A stretch of DNA of 64,000 nucleotides from Puniceibacterium sediminis (GTDB taxonomy: Bacteria > Pseudomonadota > Alphaproteobacteria > Rhodobacterales > Rhodobacteraceae): NCBI RefSeq assembly GCF_900188035.1, contig NZ_FZNN01000017.1, positions 1-64,000 on the forward strand. Direction: 5' to 3'. Made by a program: the position numbers and the translations under genes. Shown here in pieces: positions 15,848 through 24,167 of the stretch. The first letter of the stretch is position 1; every line of letters begins with the position of its first letter. Below the pieces are notes generated by a model. That model was not told the DNA's origin, did no database searches, and saw only the letters and a program-made list of their open reading frames with translations.

Positions 15848-16612
15848 GAGAGCCTGATCGTTCCCCGTGCACGGGATCTGCGCGGATTCGAAGTGCGGCA
15901 TGCGGCCTGGCGAACATCCGTTATCTTTACTGCGGGCGCATCCATCACCGGGATTCGCTGGGCTCCGATGCCTGAATCGCACCGGCAGCCGTGAATTGGA
16001 CGTTGGCCGGAGTGGACATTACCTGTTCCAAGCGGACGAAGGATGCGACCCAGACAGAGCAGGTGCCCTTATTCCGTATTCAGACTTCGGTTTCACCGCC
16101 CAAAATCACCAGAGCCGCCCCTCGGATTTCATGCGTGTGGGAAGGCATGAACCGCCGATTCTAGAAAGCGCCGACAAGCAGGTTCGGGTGATCGTTGATG
16201 GCGCTTACGGCGAGCGCGCGCCGGAAAAAGCGTCCGAAATGCTCTACGCCAACGCGATGCGTGAGGCAGGTTCTGTACTGCCAAGGCTGCATGATCACGA
16301 GGAGCGCGCGGTGTCTATGTGGTCGTGGGTGCTGGGCGGCTTGGACGCAGAGCGTCATGAGGCCAGCCTGATGATGGTCTTTTGTTTCCGAGGCAGAATT
16401 AGCCTGACTACCGCAGAGCGGGGTGCCCGGATCATGCTACCGGGTGGCGAGGCGTTGGAAGGGCCGCGTTATATCTGGTGCATTTTGTAGCCTCGCCAAA
16501 AGAGCGGATCGAAGAGGCTAAAGAGGCCGGGCGGAGGGCGGACTGGGCGAATGGCCGATTCCATCTGCCGCCTGGGGACGACAGCGAATTCATCTCGCTA
16601 CCGGATCACTGA
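15848..16612 (+). pseudogene. Decayed pirin-family gene
   Basis: Conceptual translation in shifting frames recovers a pirin protein. ESLIVPRARDLRGFEVRHA (from 15848) matches the pirin N-terminus. IHHRDSLGS, then a stop, then APAAVNWTLAG follow in another frame. A third frame gives VRVIVDGAYGERAP, HDHEERAVS and RGARIMLPGGEALEGPRYIW up to a stop at 16490. After one more shift, the tail FVASPKERIEEAKEAG to LPDH ends at TGA 16610-16612. The N-terminal half also lacks the middle of the first cupin domain. Several independent lesions mean the gene is dead and was never a short functional protein. Confidence 0.85.
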
Positions 16613-16687
16613 GACGCAGAATGTGCAGCTCAGGGGGTAGGGATTTACGATGCTTTGCCGAGGTGCGATTTTTCTGAAATTCCTCGC

Positions 16688-16716
16688 TTGACGGGGCAGG
16701 ATGCTCACCCTATTAC
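16688..16716 (+). promoter_or_regulatory. Promoter of the tRNA-Asp pair
   Basis: TTGACG (16688-16693) and TATTAC (16711-16716) are separated by 17 bases and end 32 bases before the first tRNA. This is a good sigma-70-type promoter for the two tRNA genes. Confidence 0.6.
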
Positions 16717-16748
16717 CCCCTCACGCTTGGGAGACCATGCGGCAGTGA

Positions 16749-16825
16749 GCGGTTGTAGCTCAGTTGGTTAGAGTACCGGCCTGTCACGCCGGGGGTCGCG
16801 GGTTCGAGTCCCGTCAACCGCGCCA
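16749..16825 (+). tRNA. tRNA-Asp (GTC), copy 1
   Basis: The 77-base gene folds as a cloverleaf: acceptor GCGGTTG with CAACCGC, D-loop AGCTCAGTTGGTTAGAGT, anticodon loop CTGTCAC with anticodon GTC, T arm GCGGG-TTCGAGT-CCCGT, and an encoded CCA end (16823-16825). It reads GAY codons. A second identical gene follows 29 bases later. Confidence 0.97.
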
Positions 16826-16854
16826 TCACTGCCCTTGTTCTGCCGTTGCGTTGC

Positions 16855-16931
16855 GCGGTTGTAGCTCAGTTGGTTAGAGTACCGGCCTGTCACGCCGGGG
16901 GTCGCGGGTTCGAGTCCCGTCAACCGCGCCA
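16855..16931 (+). tRNA. tRNA-Asp (GTC), copy 2
   Basis: This copy is identical to the first tRNA-Asp over all 77 bases, including the encoded CCA. The two are surely co-transcribed from the promoter at 16688-16716. The 29-base spacer is unrelated to either copy, so it is a gene duplication and not part of a longer repeat. Confidence 0.97.
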
Positions 16932-16975
16932 TTTTTCCCTTGAGAAATAAAATCTTCAGTGAATGCAGAATAATT

Positions 16976-16994
16976 GGAACCGCACCGCGGTTCC
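16976..16994 (+). terminator. Hairpin after the tRNA pair
   Basis: GGAACCGC (16976-16983) and GCGGTTCC (16987-16994) form an 8-bp stem with a 3-base loop, 45 bases after the second tRNA. No strong T run follows. Confidence 0.4.
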
Positions 16995-17059
16995 GGCGTT
17001 TGTAGACTGAGAAAAGTGATATCCCCGTCGCGCGCCTGCTTCACGTTCCGGAGATGAAG

Positions 17060-17079
17060 AAGGCGCCCGGAGGCGCCTT
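17060..17079 (-). terminator. Terminator of the YcbK-type gene
   Basis: AAGGCGCC (17060-17067) and GGCGCCTT (17072-17079) form an 8-bp stem with a 4-base loop downstream of the minus-strand gene ending at 17117. On the minus strand it is followed by CTTCTTC, a weak pyrimidine tail. Confidence 0.6.
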
Positions 17080-17116
17080 GATAACATTGCGATTGTGTCT
17101 GCCGACGATTCGAACG

Positions 17117-17686
17117 TCAGCTTCCCCAGGTTCGGATCGGACCACAATCCATATGGACGAAGTTCGAACCGGTGTATCGCCCTACGCCGCCCGCATGGCA
17201 GGCAGAGGCCGCGCGAGCCATTTGATTGACTGAACGAGAGGCCAGACGAAGGTCGGCGGCTTCGCCGCGAAGGTGGCGAGAATTCTGGGCAACACCCGAA
17301 GACCGGGCGCGCAGCATGGCGTTTGTCGCCGGGCTGCGATAACCTGAGATGAGCATATAGGGTTCGCTCACATCCATCATGTTGTGCGCCGCCGCCATTA
17401 TATCGACCGTGCGTAAATCTATAGATTTGATCTGATCATTTCGCCAATCACGCATGAAGTAGGTGATTTCCTTAACTGCGTCTGCGATATAGTCGCCTTC
17501 GACCCAGTAGATCATATCAAGACGCTCGCCTGTTCGGCCGTTGTACATCTTGACCCGGCGAATATCGCCGCCGCCACGTAGAAATCCTGCTGCACTGGCG
17601 TAGGTTGGTGCCGCTGTAATCAAGGTGGCCGCGAACGCGCCAAGAAGGCCGCGCCGCGAGATGCCACCAGCGTTTGAATTGGTCAT
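17117..17686 (-). CDS. YcbK-type DUF882 peptidase, Tat-exported
   Basis: This protein belongs to the DUF882/YcbK branch of peptidase M15 and probably cleaves peptidoglycan peptides in the periplasm. The 189-residue product starts with a twin-arginine signal (ISRRGLLGAFAATL, cleavage after YASA). The zinc-site motifs are HLRGEAADLR (His and Asp) and FVHMDCG (His-x-Asp) near the C-terminus, with SGYRSPATNAML between signal and site. I chose the ATG at 17686 because the upstream extension lacks family similarity and would displace the signal peptide. It is divergent from an L,D-transpeptidase gene, a pairing that suggests joint work in cell-wall remodelling. Confidence 0.88.
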   Translation of the reverse strand: MTNSNAGGISRRGLLGAFAATLITAAPTYASAAGFLRGGGDIRRVKMYNGRTGERLDMIYWVEGDYIADAVKEITYFMRDWRNDQIKSIDLRTVDIMAAAHNMMDVSEPYMLISGYRSPATNAMLRARSSGVAQNSRHLRGEAADLRLASRSVNQMARAASACHAGGVGRYTGSNFVHMDCGPIRTWGS

Positions 17687-18033
17687 GGTAAAGAGCCTGT
17701 CCCGTGTCTGTACCTGTTCATCCGCGACGTTGCGCGGATACTGCCATCTCATCCCCAGATGCCTAGTTTGGTATGCCATATTGGTAAATTTTCTGTAACC
17801 CGGAAATATTGGCTTTCCGAATTATCAACCACTTTCGGCAAGATTCTGCTTAAAACCGCATCGCTGTGGCGGAAACGCACAAGGAACCAATCATGGACCG
17901 GTGCCGTTGGGCACCATAGAGTTGGCGCTTGCGCGATCACGACAATTGTGAGTGGACAGTGCTCAACCCGCTCTGAGACAACGATAAACTAATTACAGCC
18001 GCACCGTTACAGCCGCACCGGGGACTTGCCTAT
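17687..18033. promoter_or_regulatory. Divergent promoter region between peptidase and transpeptidase
   Basis: No gene is seen in these 347 bases. Notable elements are GTAA-N7-GTAA at 17784-17798, a weak match to the CtrA motif; CGGAAA (17801-17806) with TTTCCG (17814-17819), a spaced dyad; and an exact tandem duplication of TTACAGCCGCACCG at 17993-18006 and 18007-18020, just upstream of the transpeptidase start. The duplication lies where a ribosome binding site is expected, and no good purine-rich site is visible there. Confidence 0.45.
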
Positions 18034-19647
18034 ATGCTTCATCTGTCAACTCTGAACCGCAGGGCTTTGTTTGCCGCCCTGATCGCCGCATCCTTTGTTG
18101 TGGCGTTGCCTCAGGTCGGGCAGGCACAGGTCGTGGCGTTCAAGCAGGCTGTTGCCGAAGCGGCATCCCGGGACGACGGCATCGCCGCCTTTTATCGCGG
18201 GCGGAACTTCGAGCCGATCTGGACCGGTGACTCGCCACAGGATCTGGCGCGTCGTGAGATTCTGCTTGAGGCTTTGACCATGGCCGGGGCACATGGCCTG
18301 CCTGTTGCACGCTATAATGCCGATGTTCTGGTCGCGATGATGGGCAATGCCCGCACATCGCGCGAACGCGGCGAAGTAGAGGTGGCCCTGAGCCGCGCCT
18401 TCATAGCTTATGCCCATGATATCCAAAGCGGAATTCTGACGCCGGGCAAGATTGTGTCGGGCATAAAGCGCGAGGTGCCGTTGCGTGACCCGGTCGTGAC
18501 CCTGACATCAATCACGCGCGGCGATCCGCGGACCGTGATGCGCGCGCTGGCGCCTACGTCGCAGGAATACGTGCGGTTGATGAAGGAAAAGTTGTTGCTC
18601 GAACGCAAGGCCGGGCAGGGCGGCTGGGGGCCGGAAGTCATCGCCGACAAGCTCGAACAGGGGCAAAGCGGCGCTGCCGTGGTTGCCCTGCGCAACCGGT
18701 TGATTTCCATGGGCTACATAAGCCGCAGTGCGTCCGCGAGTTTCGATGCGGAACTGCGGACGGCCGTCATGCAGTTCCAGACCGATCACGGGCTAACCGC
18801 AGACGGGGTCGCTGGTCAGAATACCTTGGGCGAGGTCAACGTGAGCGTCGTAGAACGTCTTCAGTCGATCCTTGTGGCGATGGAGCGGGAACGCTGGATG
18901 AACCTCCCCGAAGGTCTGGGCAAGCGGCACATCAACGTAAATCTGACGGACTTTACTGCGCAGATCATCGATGACGGCAAGGTGACTTTTGAAACGCGCG
19001 CTGTGGTAGGAGCCGTTCCTGAGGATCGCGAAACACCCGAGTTTTCCGACGTCATGGAATTCATGATGGTCAATCCCAGTTGGTATGTCCCGCGTTCCAT
19101 CGTGGTGAAAGAATACCTCCCGAAACTGCGCAACGACCCCGGCGCCGTAGGGCATCTGCAGATCACCGACAGCAGCGGGCGGCAGGTGGATCGGGCGACT
19201 GGCTTCGCTCAGTACAGCGCGTCGAGCTTTCCGTTTTCGATGCGTCAGCCGCCGGGGCCGAGCAACGCGCTGGGGGAAGTGAAATTCATGTTCCCCAACA
19301 AGTACAACATCTATCTGCACGACACGCCCTCGAAGAGCCTTTTTGAAAGGGAGGTGCGGGCCTTCAGTCATGGATGCATCCGTCTTGCGGATCCCAGGGA
19401 TTTTGCCGTCGCACTTCTCGCTGCGCAGACCAGCGACCCTGAGGGGCTGTTCCTTTCGCGCCTGCGTACAGGAAAGGAATCGCGCATCAATCTGGAAACG
19501 CCTGTGCCGGTGCATCTGATTTACCGCACCGCTTTCACCTCGGCCAAGGGCAAGACCAGCTATCGCCGCGACATCTATGGACGCGACGCGCGGATCTGGT
19601 CGGCGCTGAGCGAAGCAGGGGTAGCCCTGCCGACGCAAGGCAGCTAA
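18034..19647 (+). CDS. L,D-transpeptidase (YcbB/LdtD type)
   Basis: This periplasmic enzyme forms 3-3 cross-links in peptidoglycan. The 537-residue protein has an N-terminal signal (about 1-31, ending GQAQ), a scaffold domain, a peptidoglycan-binding domain at about 208-265 (LEQGQSGAAVVALRNRL, MQFQTDHGLTADG) and a catalytic YkuD domain. The catalytic cysteine is C448 in SHGCIRL, and YLHDTPSKSLF precedes it. Length is slightly below E. coli LdtD (about 615). It is divergent from a YcbK-type peptidase; in E. coli ycbB and ycbK are also neighbours, which supports both calls. Confidence 0.92.
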   Translation: MLHLSTLNRRALFAALIAASFVVALPQVGQAQVVAFKQAVAEAASRDDGIAAFYRGRNFEPIWTGDSPQDLARREILLEALTMAGAHGLPVARYNADVLVAMMGNARTSRERGEVEVALSRAFIAYAHDIQSGILTPGKIVSGIKREVPLRDPVVTLTSITRGDPRTVMRALAPTSQEYVRLMKEKLLLERKAGQGGWGPEVIADKLEQGQSGAAVVALRNRLISMGYISRSASASFDAELRTAVMQFQTDHGLTADGVAGQNTLGEVNVSVVERLQSILVAMERERWMNLPEGLGKRHINVNLTDFTAQIIDDGKVTFETRAVVGAVPEDRETPEFSDVMEFMMVNPSWYVPRSIVVKEYLPKLRNDPGAVGHLQITDSSGRQVDRATGFAQYSASSFPFSMRQPPGPSNALGEVKFMFPNKYNIYLHDTPSKSLFEREVRAFSHGCIRLADPRDFAVALLAAQTSDPEGLFLSRLRTGKESRINLETPVPVHLIYRTAFTSAKGKTSYRRDIYGRDARIWSALSEAGVALPTQGS

Positions 19648-19675
19648 AACCTCCCGGTGATCCCGGGAGCCTGCC

Positions 19676-20767
19676 ATGAGCCACAGCATCAAAGATATCG
19701 CGTCTTCACTTGGCCTAGTGGCCGAGGGGGATACCGATCTGATCGTCATTGGCGTGGCCGAGCCCGCCTCGGCGACCGCAGACCAACTGGCCCTGGCCAT
19801 GCGACCGGAATATGCCGAGGCGCTGGGGCGGGGGCAAGCACGGGTGGCCATGCTTTGGGCCGATGCTGATTGGCGCAGCTATGGGCTACAGGCGGCGATC
19901 CTGTCGAAACGTCCGCGCTATGCGATGGCCGGGCTGTCGGCGATCATGGACCCCGGCCAGGGTTATTCGAGCGGTGTCCACCCAGCAGCGCTGGTGGATC
20001 CGACTGCGGTGCTGGGGCAGGGGGTGTCGGTTGGTCCTTACAGTATCATTTCGGCAGGCGCGCGGATTGGCGCGGGGGCGGTCATCGGCCCACAATGCCA
20101 CATCGGTTGGGATGCTCATATTGGCGACGATGCGCTGCTCCATTCGGGCGTGCGTATTGGCGCCCGCGTCCGAATCGGCGCGCGGTTCATCGCCCAGCCC
20201 GGCGCGGTCGTCGGCGCAGACGGCTTTTCCTTTGTCACACCCGAAGTGTCAGGGGTTGAGCGTGCCCGTGATACGCTGGGCGAGACGGGTACCGACACGG
20301 CACAATCCTGGGCCCGCATCCATTCGCTGGGGTCCGTGACGCTTGGTGATGATGTTGAGCTGGGTGCAAATACCTGCATCGACCGTGGCAGCGTGCGTGA
20401 CACCTCTGTCGGTGATGGCTGCAAGTTCGACAACCTTGTGCAGGTCGGTCACAACGTCATAATCGGACAGGATTGCCTGATCTGTTCGCAAGTCGGCATC
20501 GCCGGGTCCACTGTCATCGGACGAAACGTGGTGCTGGGTGGTCAGACCGGAGTCAGCGACAATCTGCGCATCGGTGACAACGTGATCACCGGCGGCGGTA
20601 CCAAGGTTCTTTCCAGCGTACCAGCGGGCCGCGTGATGCTGGGCTACCCGGCTGTCAAAATGGAGACACATATAGAGAGCTACAAGGCGCTGCGTCGGCT
20701 GCCGCGTCTGTTGCGCGACATCGCCAAATCGCAGAAAGCGGTTTCCAAGCCGGATGAGACTGACTAG
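19676..20767 (+). CDS. lpxD: UDP-3-O-acylglucosamine N-acyltransferase
   Basis: LpxD adds the second acyl chain in lipid A synthesis. The 363-residue protein has an N-terminal uridine-binding domain followed by many left-handed beta-helix hexapeptides from about residue 105 (VDPTAVLGQGVSVGPYSII and onward). IGADGFSF-like GADGFSF and QVGHNVIIG carry the catalytic-site signature, with His in VGHN. It follows the transpeptidase gene by 28 bases and precedes an acyl carrier protein and ketoacyl synthase, which may supply its acyl donor. It is not in the usual bamA-lpxD-fabZ-lpxA block, so a second lpxD may exist elsewhere. Confidence 0.9.
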   Translation: MSHSIKDIASSLGLVAEGDTDLIVIGVAEPASATADQLALAMRPEYAEALGRGQARVAMLWADADWRSYGLQAAILSKRPRYAMAGLSAIMDPGQGYSSGVHPAALVDPTAVLGQGVSVGPYSIISAGARIGAGAVIGPQCHIGWDAHIGDDALLHSGVRIGARVRIGARFIAQPGAVVGADGFSFVTPEVSGVERARDTLGETGTDTAQSWARIHSLGSVTLGDDVELGANTCIDRGSVRDTSVGDGCKFDNLVQVGHNVIIGQDCLICSQVGIAGSTVIGRNVVLGGQTGVSDNLRIGDNVITGGGTKVLSSVPAGRVMLGYPAVKMETHIESYKALRRLPRLLRDIAKSQKAVSKPDETD

Positions 20768-20803
20768 ATCGTCGCAGCAAAGCGCGTTAAAGGATCCTTT
20801 ACC

Positions 20804-21064
20804 ATGGACGTAGAAACCAAAGTACGCGAGATCATCGCCGAACAGGCCTTGCTCGATGTGGAAGAGGTGCAGGCGGACAGCACTCTGGAAAGCCTTGGCG
20901 TAGACAGTCTGGGGCTTGTCGAATGCATTTTTGCCATAGAAGAAGCATTTGACATCAACATTCCCTTCAATGCCAACAACCCGGAAGAGAGCGATTTTGA
21001 TATCTCTTCGGTCAAGACCATTGTGCAGGGAATCCAGCGACTGGTGGACGAGAAAACGTCGTGA
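20804..21064 (+). CDS. Dedicated acyl carrier protein
   Basis: This 86-residue acidic protein is an acyl carrier protein. The 4'-phosphopantetheine attachment site is S35 in GVDSLGLVE. It is more divergent than housekeeping AcpP and has an insert-like segment FNANNPEESDFDISS before the last helix. AAGGAT precedes the ATG. Its stop overlaps the GTG start of the ketoacyl synthase, so the two are coupled. Placement after lpxD suggests a role in building or delivering special fatty acids for lipid A, comparable to AcpXL of rhizobia; that link is inferred. Confidence 0.88.
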   Translation: MDVETKVREIIAEQALLDVEEVQADSTLESLGVDSLGLVECIFAIEEAFDINIPFNANNPEESDFDISSVKTIVQGIQRLVDEKTS

Positions 21065-22269
21065 AGCGTGTCGTCATCACGGGTGCGGGTACGATTAACG
21101 CGCTCGGGCAGTCCGTTCCTGAAACGCTTGAGGCGATGCGTGAAGGCCGCTGTGGCATTACCGACCTCGAATTCCGTGATGTGGACCGTCTGTCGATCAA
21201 GATCGGCGGACAGGTCAAGGGGTTCGAGCCAGAGGCGATTTTCAACCGTCAGCAGTTGACGCTATATGACCGGTTCACCCAGTTCACCCTGATGGCTGCG
21301 CAAGAGGCAATCACCCAGTCAGGTCTGGTTTTCAGCGGGGAACTTGCGGCCACAACTGGCGTGGTACTTGGCACCGCCGGGGGCGGGGTCAGCACATGGG
21401 ACGACAACTACCGCTCTGTTTATGAAGACGGCAAGAACCGCGTGCATCCTTTTGTGGTGCCCAAGCTCATGAACAACGCCGCTGCCAGCCATGTGTCGAT
21501 GCAATACAACCTCAAGGGCCCCAGTTTTACGGTCTCCACTGCCTGTGCCTCGTCCAATCACGCAATGTCTCAGGCCTTTGCAATGGTCCGTTCGGGCATG
21601 TCAAAGGCGATGGTTACGGGCGGATCGGAATCCATGCTGTGCTTTGGCGGCGTAAAGGCCTGGGAAGGCCTACGCGTGATGAGCCGCGATGCCTGTCGGC
21701 CCTTCAGCGCCAACCGAAACGGCATGGTTCAGGGTGAAGGTGCGGGCATCTTCGTCTTTGAGGAGTACGAGCACGCCCGCGCTCGAGGTGCCGATATCAT
21801 GGCCGAAGTGGTCGGCTTTGCCATGACGTCGGATGCGTCGGATATCGTGATGCCGTCCAAGCAAGGGGCGGCCCGGGCCATCTCGGGTGCCTTGACTGAT
21901 GCACGTATCTCACGTGAAAAGGTGGGCTATATCAATGCGCATGGCACAGGGACGGCCGCCAATGACAAGACGGAATGCGCGGCAGTGGCGGATGTCTTCG
22001 GCACTCATGCGGACGCGCTGATGATCTCGTCCACCAAGTCCATGCACGGCCATCTGATTGGCGGTACCGGCGCGGTTGAGCTTTTGGCCTGCATCATGGC
22101 GCTGCGCGATGGTGTGATCGCGCCGACGATCGGGTACGAAGAGCCAGACCCGGAATGTGCCCTGGATGTCGTGCCGAACGAGGCTCGCGAAGTTAAGGTG
22201 GAATACGTGCTTTCAAACGCCTTTGCGTTTGGCGGGTTGAACGCCGTTCTGGCATTGCGGCGCGTCTGA
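21061..22269 (+). CDS. Beta-ketoacyl-ACP synthase (FabF type)
   Basis: This 402-residue condensing enzyme has the FabB/FabF thiolase fold. The active-site cysteine is C162 in STACASSNHA; the histidines are in NAHGTGTAAND and KSMHGHLIGGTGAVE; FAFGGLNAVLAL closes the C-terminus. It begins with GTG overlapping the ACP stop codon. Together with lpxD and the dedicated ACP it forms a three-gene set, likely for specialised acyl chains of lipid A. I cannot tell whether it elongates long chains or a polyketide-like chain. DNA from 22270 to 22485 is AT-rich and empty. Confidence 0.9.
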   Translation: MKRVVITGAGTINALGQSVPETLEAMREGRCGITDLEFRDVDRLSIKIGGQVKGFEPEAIFNRQQLTLYDRFTQFTLMAAQEAITQSGLVFSGELAATTGVVLGTAGGGVSTWDDNYRSVYEDGKNRVHPFVVPKLMNNAAASHVSMQYNLKGPSFTVSTACASSNHAMSQAFAMVRSGMSKAMVTGGSESMLCFGGVKAWEGLRVMSRDACRPFSANRNGMVQGEGAGIFVFEEYEHARARGADIMAEVVGFAMTSDASDIVMPSKQGAARAISGALTDARISREKVGYINAHGTGTAANDKTECAAVADVFGTHADALMISSTKSMHGHLIGGTGAVELLACIMALRDGVIAPTIGYEEPDPECALDVVPNEAREVKVEYVLSNAFAFGGLNAVLALRRV

Positions 22270-22485
22270 CGCACCGATAGCCGCCGCTCGATCCTCGGGG
22301 GACCGTTACTTGGGCGGGCGCCCTGCCGAAGACAAGCGCATTCCCAAGATTATTCGTTCGGGATGGATAAAGACGAAAGAAGTGGCCTTCTGTGGAAGCT
22401 AAAGGCTATTTTTGTAGTATTTTCTTCAATTTGTCTGAATAAATACCGAAGAGCATTCGGAGGCTGCCCGTTGCGTAAGGTCGTT

Positions 22486-22511
22486 CATGGCCGTCGCGAT
22501 GAACGGCCATG
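22486..22511 (-). terminator. Hairpin downstream of mnmA
   Basis: CATGGCCGT (22486-22494) and ACGGCCATG (22503-22511) form a 9-bp stem with an 8-base loop, directly after the mnmA stop on the minus strand. No T run follows, so termination strength is uncertain. Confidence 0.45.
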
Positions 22512-22515
22512 ACAA

Positions 22516-23658
22516 CTAATGTCCGCGCCAGATCCAGCCACCGCCCAGAATACGCGTGCTATCAGGATCGTAAAAGACACAGGCCTGCCCAGGTGATACG
22601 CCTTCCTCGGGTGTGATTAACTCGACCTCGGCTTCCGTTGCTGACAGCGGGCGCAGGATCGCCTCGCGCGGCGGGCGGGTTGATCGGACCTTGACGGAAA
22701 CAGTCCATTCGGACCGGCTGTCGAAAGGTTCGTCGCCCAGCCAGTTGATTTCGCGGACAGGTACGATCCGTGTCGAAAGCAGCTCTTTCGGTCCGACGAT
22801 CACGCGCTTTGCATCAACATCCAACTTCACCACATAAAGCGGATCCACCAGACCTCCGATGCCAAGCCCCCGGCGCTGACCAACGGTGTAATGGAGGACC
22901 CCATTGTGCGTGCCAAGAACCTTGCCGTCGGTATCGACGATTTCGCCGGGCTCTGCGGCACCGGGGCGCAGTTTCTCGATCACGCTCGCGTAGTTGCCAT
23001 TGGGCACGAAACAGATGTCCTGGCTGTCGGGCTTGTCGGCCACGCTCAGCCCGTATTTTGCAGCCAGTGCACGCGTTTCCGCCTTGGATGAAAGGTGGCC
23101 CAAGGGAAAGCGCAGATAATCCAGCTGCTCGGGGGTGGTCGAAAACAGGAAATAGCTCTGGTCGCGGTTGGCATCCGCCGCGCTGTGCAACTCGGGCCCC
23201 TGGGCACCCATCTTGCGCTGAATATAATGGCCGGTCGCCATGCAGTCGGCATCCAGATCCTTCGCGGTCTGCAGCAGATCCTTGAACTTCACCCGCTCAT
23301 TACAGCGGATGCACGGGACAGGGGTCGCGCCGCCCAGATAGCTTTCTGCGAATTCGTCTATCACCGCCTCGCGGAAGACATTCTCGTAATCCAGAACGTA
23401 ATGGGGAAAGCCCATGGTTTCGGCCACACGGCGGGCATCGTGGATATCGAGTCCTGCACAGCAGGCACCCTTTTTCGCCAGCGCGGCACCATGGTCGTAA
23501 AGCTGCAGCGTCACGCCAATAACGTCATAACCTTCCTCTGCCAGTTGGGCGGCCACAACAGAACTGTCCACCCCGCCGGACATGGCGACGACGACACGAG
23601 TTTGCGAAACGGGCTTTGGCAGGCCAAGCGAATTAAGCTTGGGCAGGTCGAGGGGCAT
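22516..23658 (-). CDS. mnmA: tRNA-specific 2-thiouridylase MnmA
   Basis: MnmA adds sulfur to U34 of tRNA-Glu, -Lys and -Gln. The 380-residue protein has the PP-loop AMSGGVDSS (25-33), the first catalytic cysteine in TPVPCIRCN, the second in [23 protein letters not shown] and a C-terminal beta-barrel ending ILGGGWI. AGGAGA lies 7 bases before the ATG at 23658. Length and motifs are normal. It is divergent from sciP. Confidence 0.96.
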   Translation of the reverse strand: MPLDLPKLNSLGLPKPVSQTRVVVAMSGGVDSSVVAAQLAEEGYDVIGVTLQLYDHGAALAKKGACCAGLDIHDARRVAETMGFPHYVLDYENVFREAVIDEFAESYLGGATPVPCIRCNERVKFKDLLQTAKDLDADCMATGHYIQRKMGAQGPELHSAADANRDQSYFLFSTTPEQLDYLRFPLGHLSSKAETRALAAKYGLSVADKPDSQDICFVPNGNYASVIEKLRPGAAEPGEIVDTDGKVLGTHNGVLHYTVGQRRGLGIGGLVDPLYVVKLDVDAKRVIVGPKELLSTRIVPVREINWLGDEPFDSRSEWTVSVKVRSTRPPREAILRPLSATEAEVELITPEEGVSPGQACVFYDPDSTRILGGGWIWRGH

Positions 23659-23776
23659 GGTGATCTCCTGATGATCGACAGGAATATAGGAAAATCCTAG
23701 GCATTCTCAAGGGGCTGTTTCATCAGCCGTTAAACGCGTTCCCCTCAGATAGAGAGAGCCACGATTGGAATGCGAG

Positions 23777-24049
23777 ATGTACCTGAAAAAAATAGACGGT
23801 CCAAGGGCCGTGAATTTGCCGGATGGCTCGGTCATGACCCGCGCTGATCTGCCTCCGCCTGATACAAAACGCTGGGTTGCGTCGCGTAAAGCGAACGTAG
23901 TTCGTGCGGTTTTGTATGGAATGCTTACCGAGGAACAGGCATTGGATCGTTACAATTTAAGTGAAGATGAACTGCATGAATGGGTGAGGGCGGTCGCTAC
24001 GCATGGCGAAGATGCCTTAAAAGCAACGTCAATTCAGAAATACCGGTAG
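23777..24049 (+). CDS. sciP: CtrA inhibitor SciP (DUF1153)
   Basis: SciP is a small helix-turn-helix protein that in Caulobacter binds CtrA or its promoters and represses CtrA-activated genes. The 90-residue product contains the family core LPPPDTKRWVASRKANVVRA and ends LKATSIQKYR. I chose the ATG at 23777 (start MYLKKIDGPR) because family members begin there and GGAATGCGAG precedes it; a TTG at 23765 is also in frame. It lies just upstream of ctrA in the same direction, so regulator and inhibitor sit together. Confidence 0.9.
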   Translation: MYLKKIDGPRAVNLPDGSVMTRADLPPPDTKRWVASRKANVVRAVLYGMLTEEQALDRYNLSEDELHEWVRAVATHGEDALKATSIQKYR

Positions 24050-24101
24050 TGCTGAAAAGCCTTTTTTACTTGCTGCATCCTTAGGTTGCGTTCATGATAA
24101 A

Positions 24102-24116
24102 GTAACCAAGCATTAA
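24102..24116 (+). promoter_or_regulatory. CtrA-type box upstream of ctrA
   Basis: GTAA-N7-TTAA (24102-24116) matches 7 of 8 positions of the CtrA consensus TTAA-N7-TTAA and is followed by CC, as in many CtrA half sites. It lies 52 bases before the ctrA start, where autoregulation is expected from Caulobacter. Confidence 0.6.
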
Positions 24117-24167
24117 CCTATTTTGTACAGTTTCGAACATGTACTTTTTTATGAACGGAGACAGCCT

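Noticed and set aside
16749-16931. Integration site at the tRNA-Asp pair
   Set aside because: No integrase gene or partial tRNA copy is seen on either side; the second gene is a full duplicate.
17784-17798. CtrA box between the peptidase and transpeptidase genes
   Set aside because: GTAA-N7-GTAA differs from the consensus in both half sites, so it is too weak to claim.
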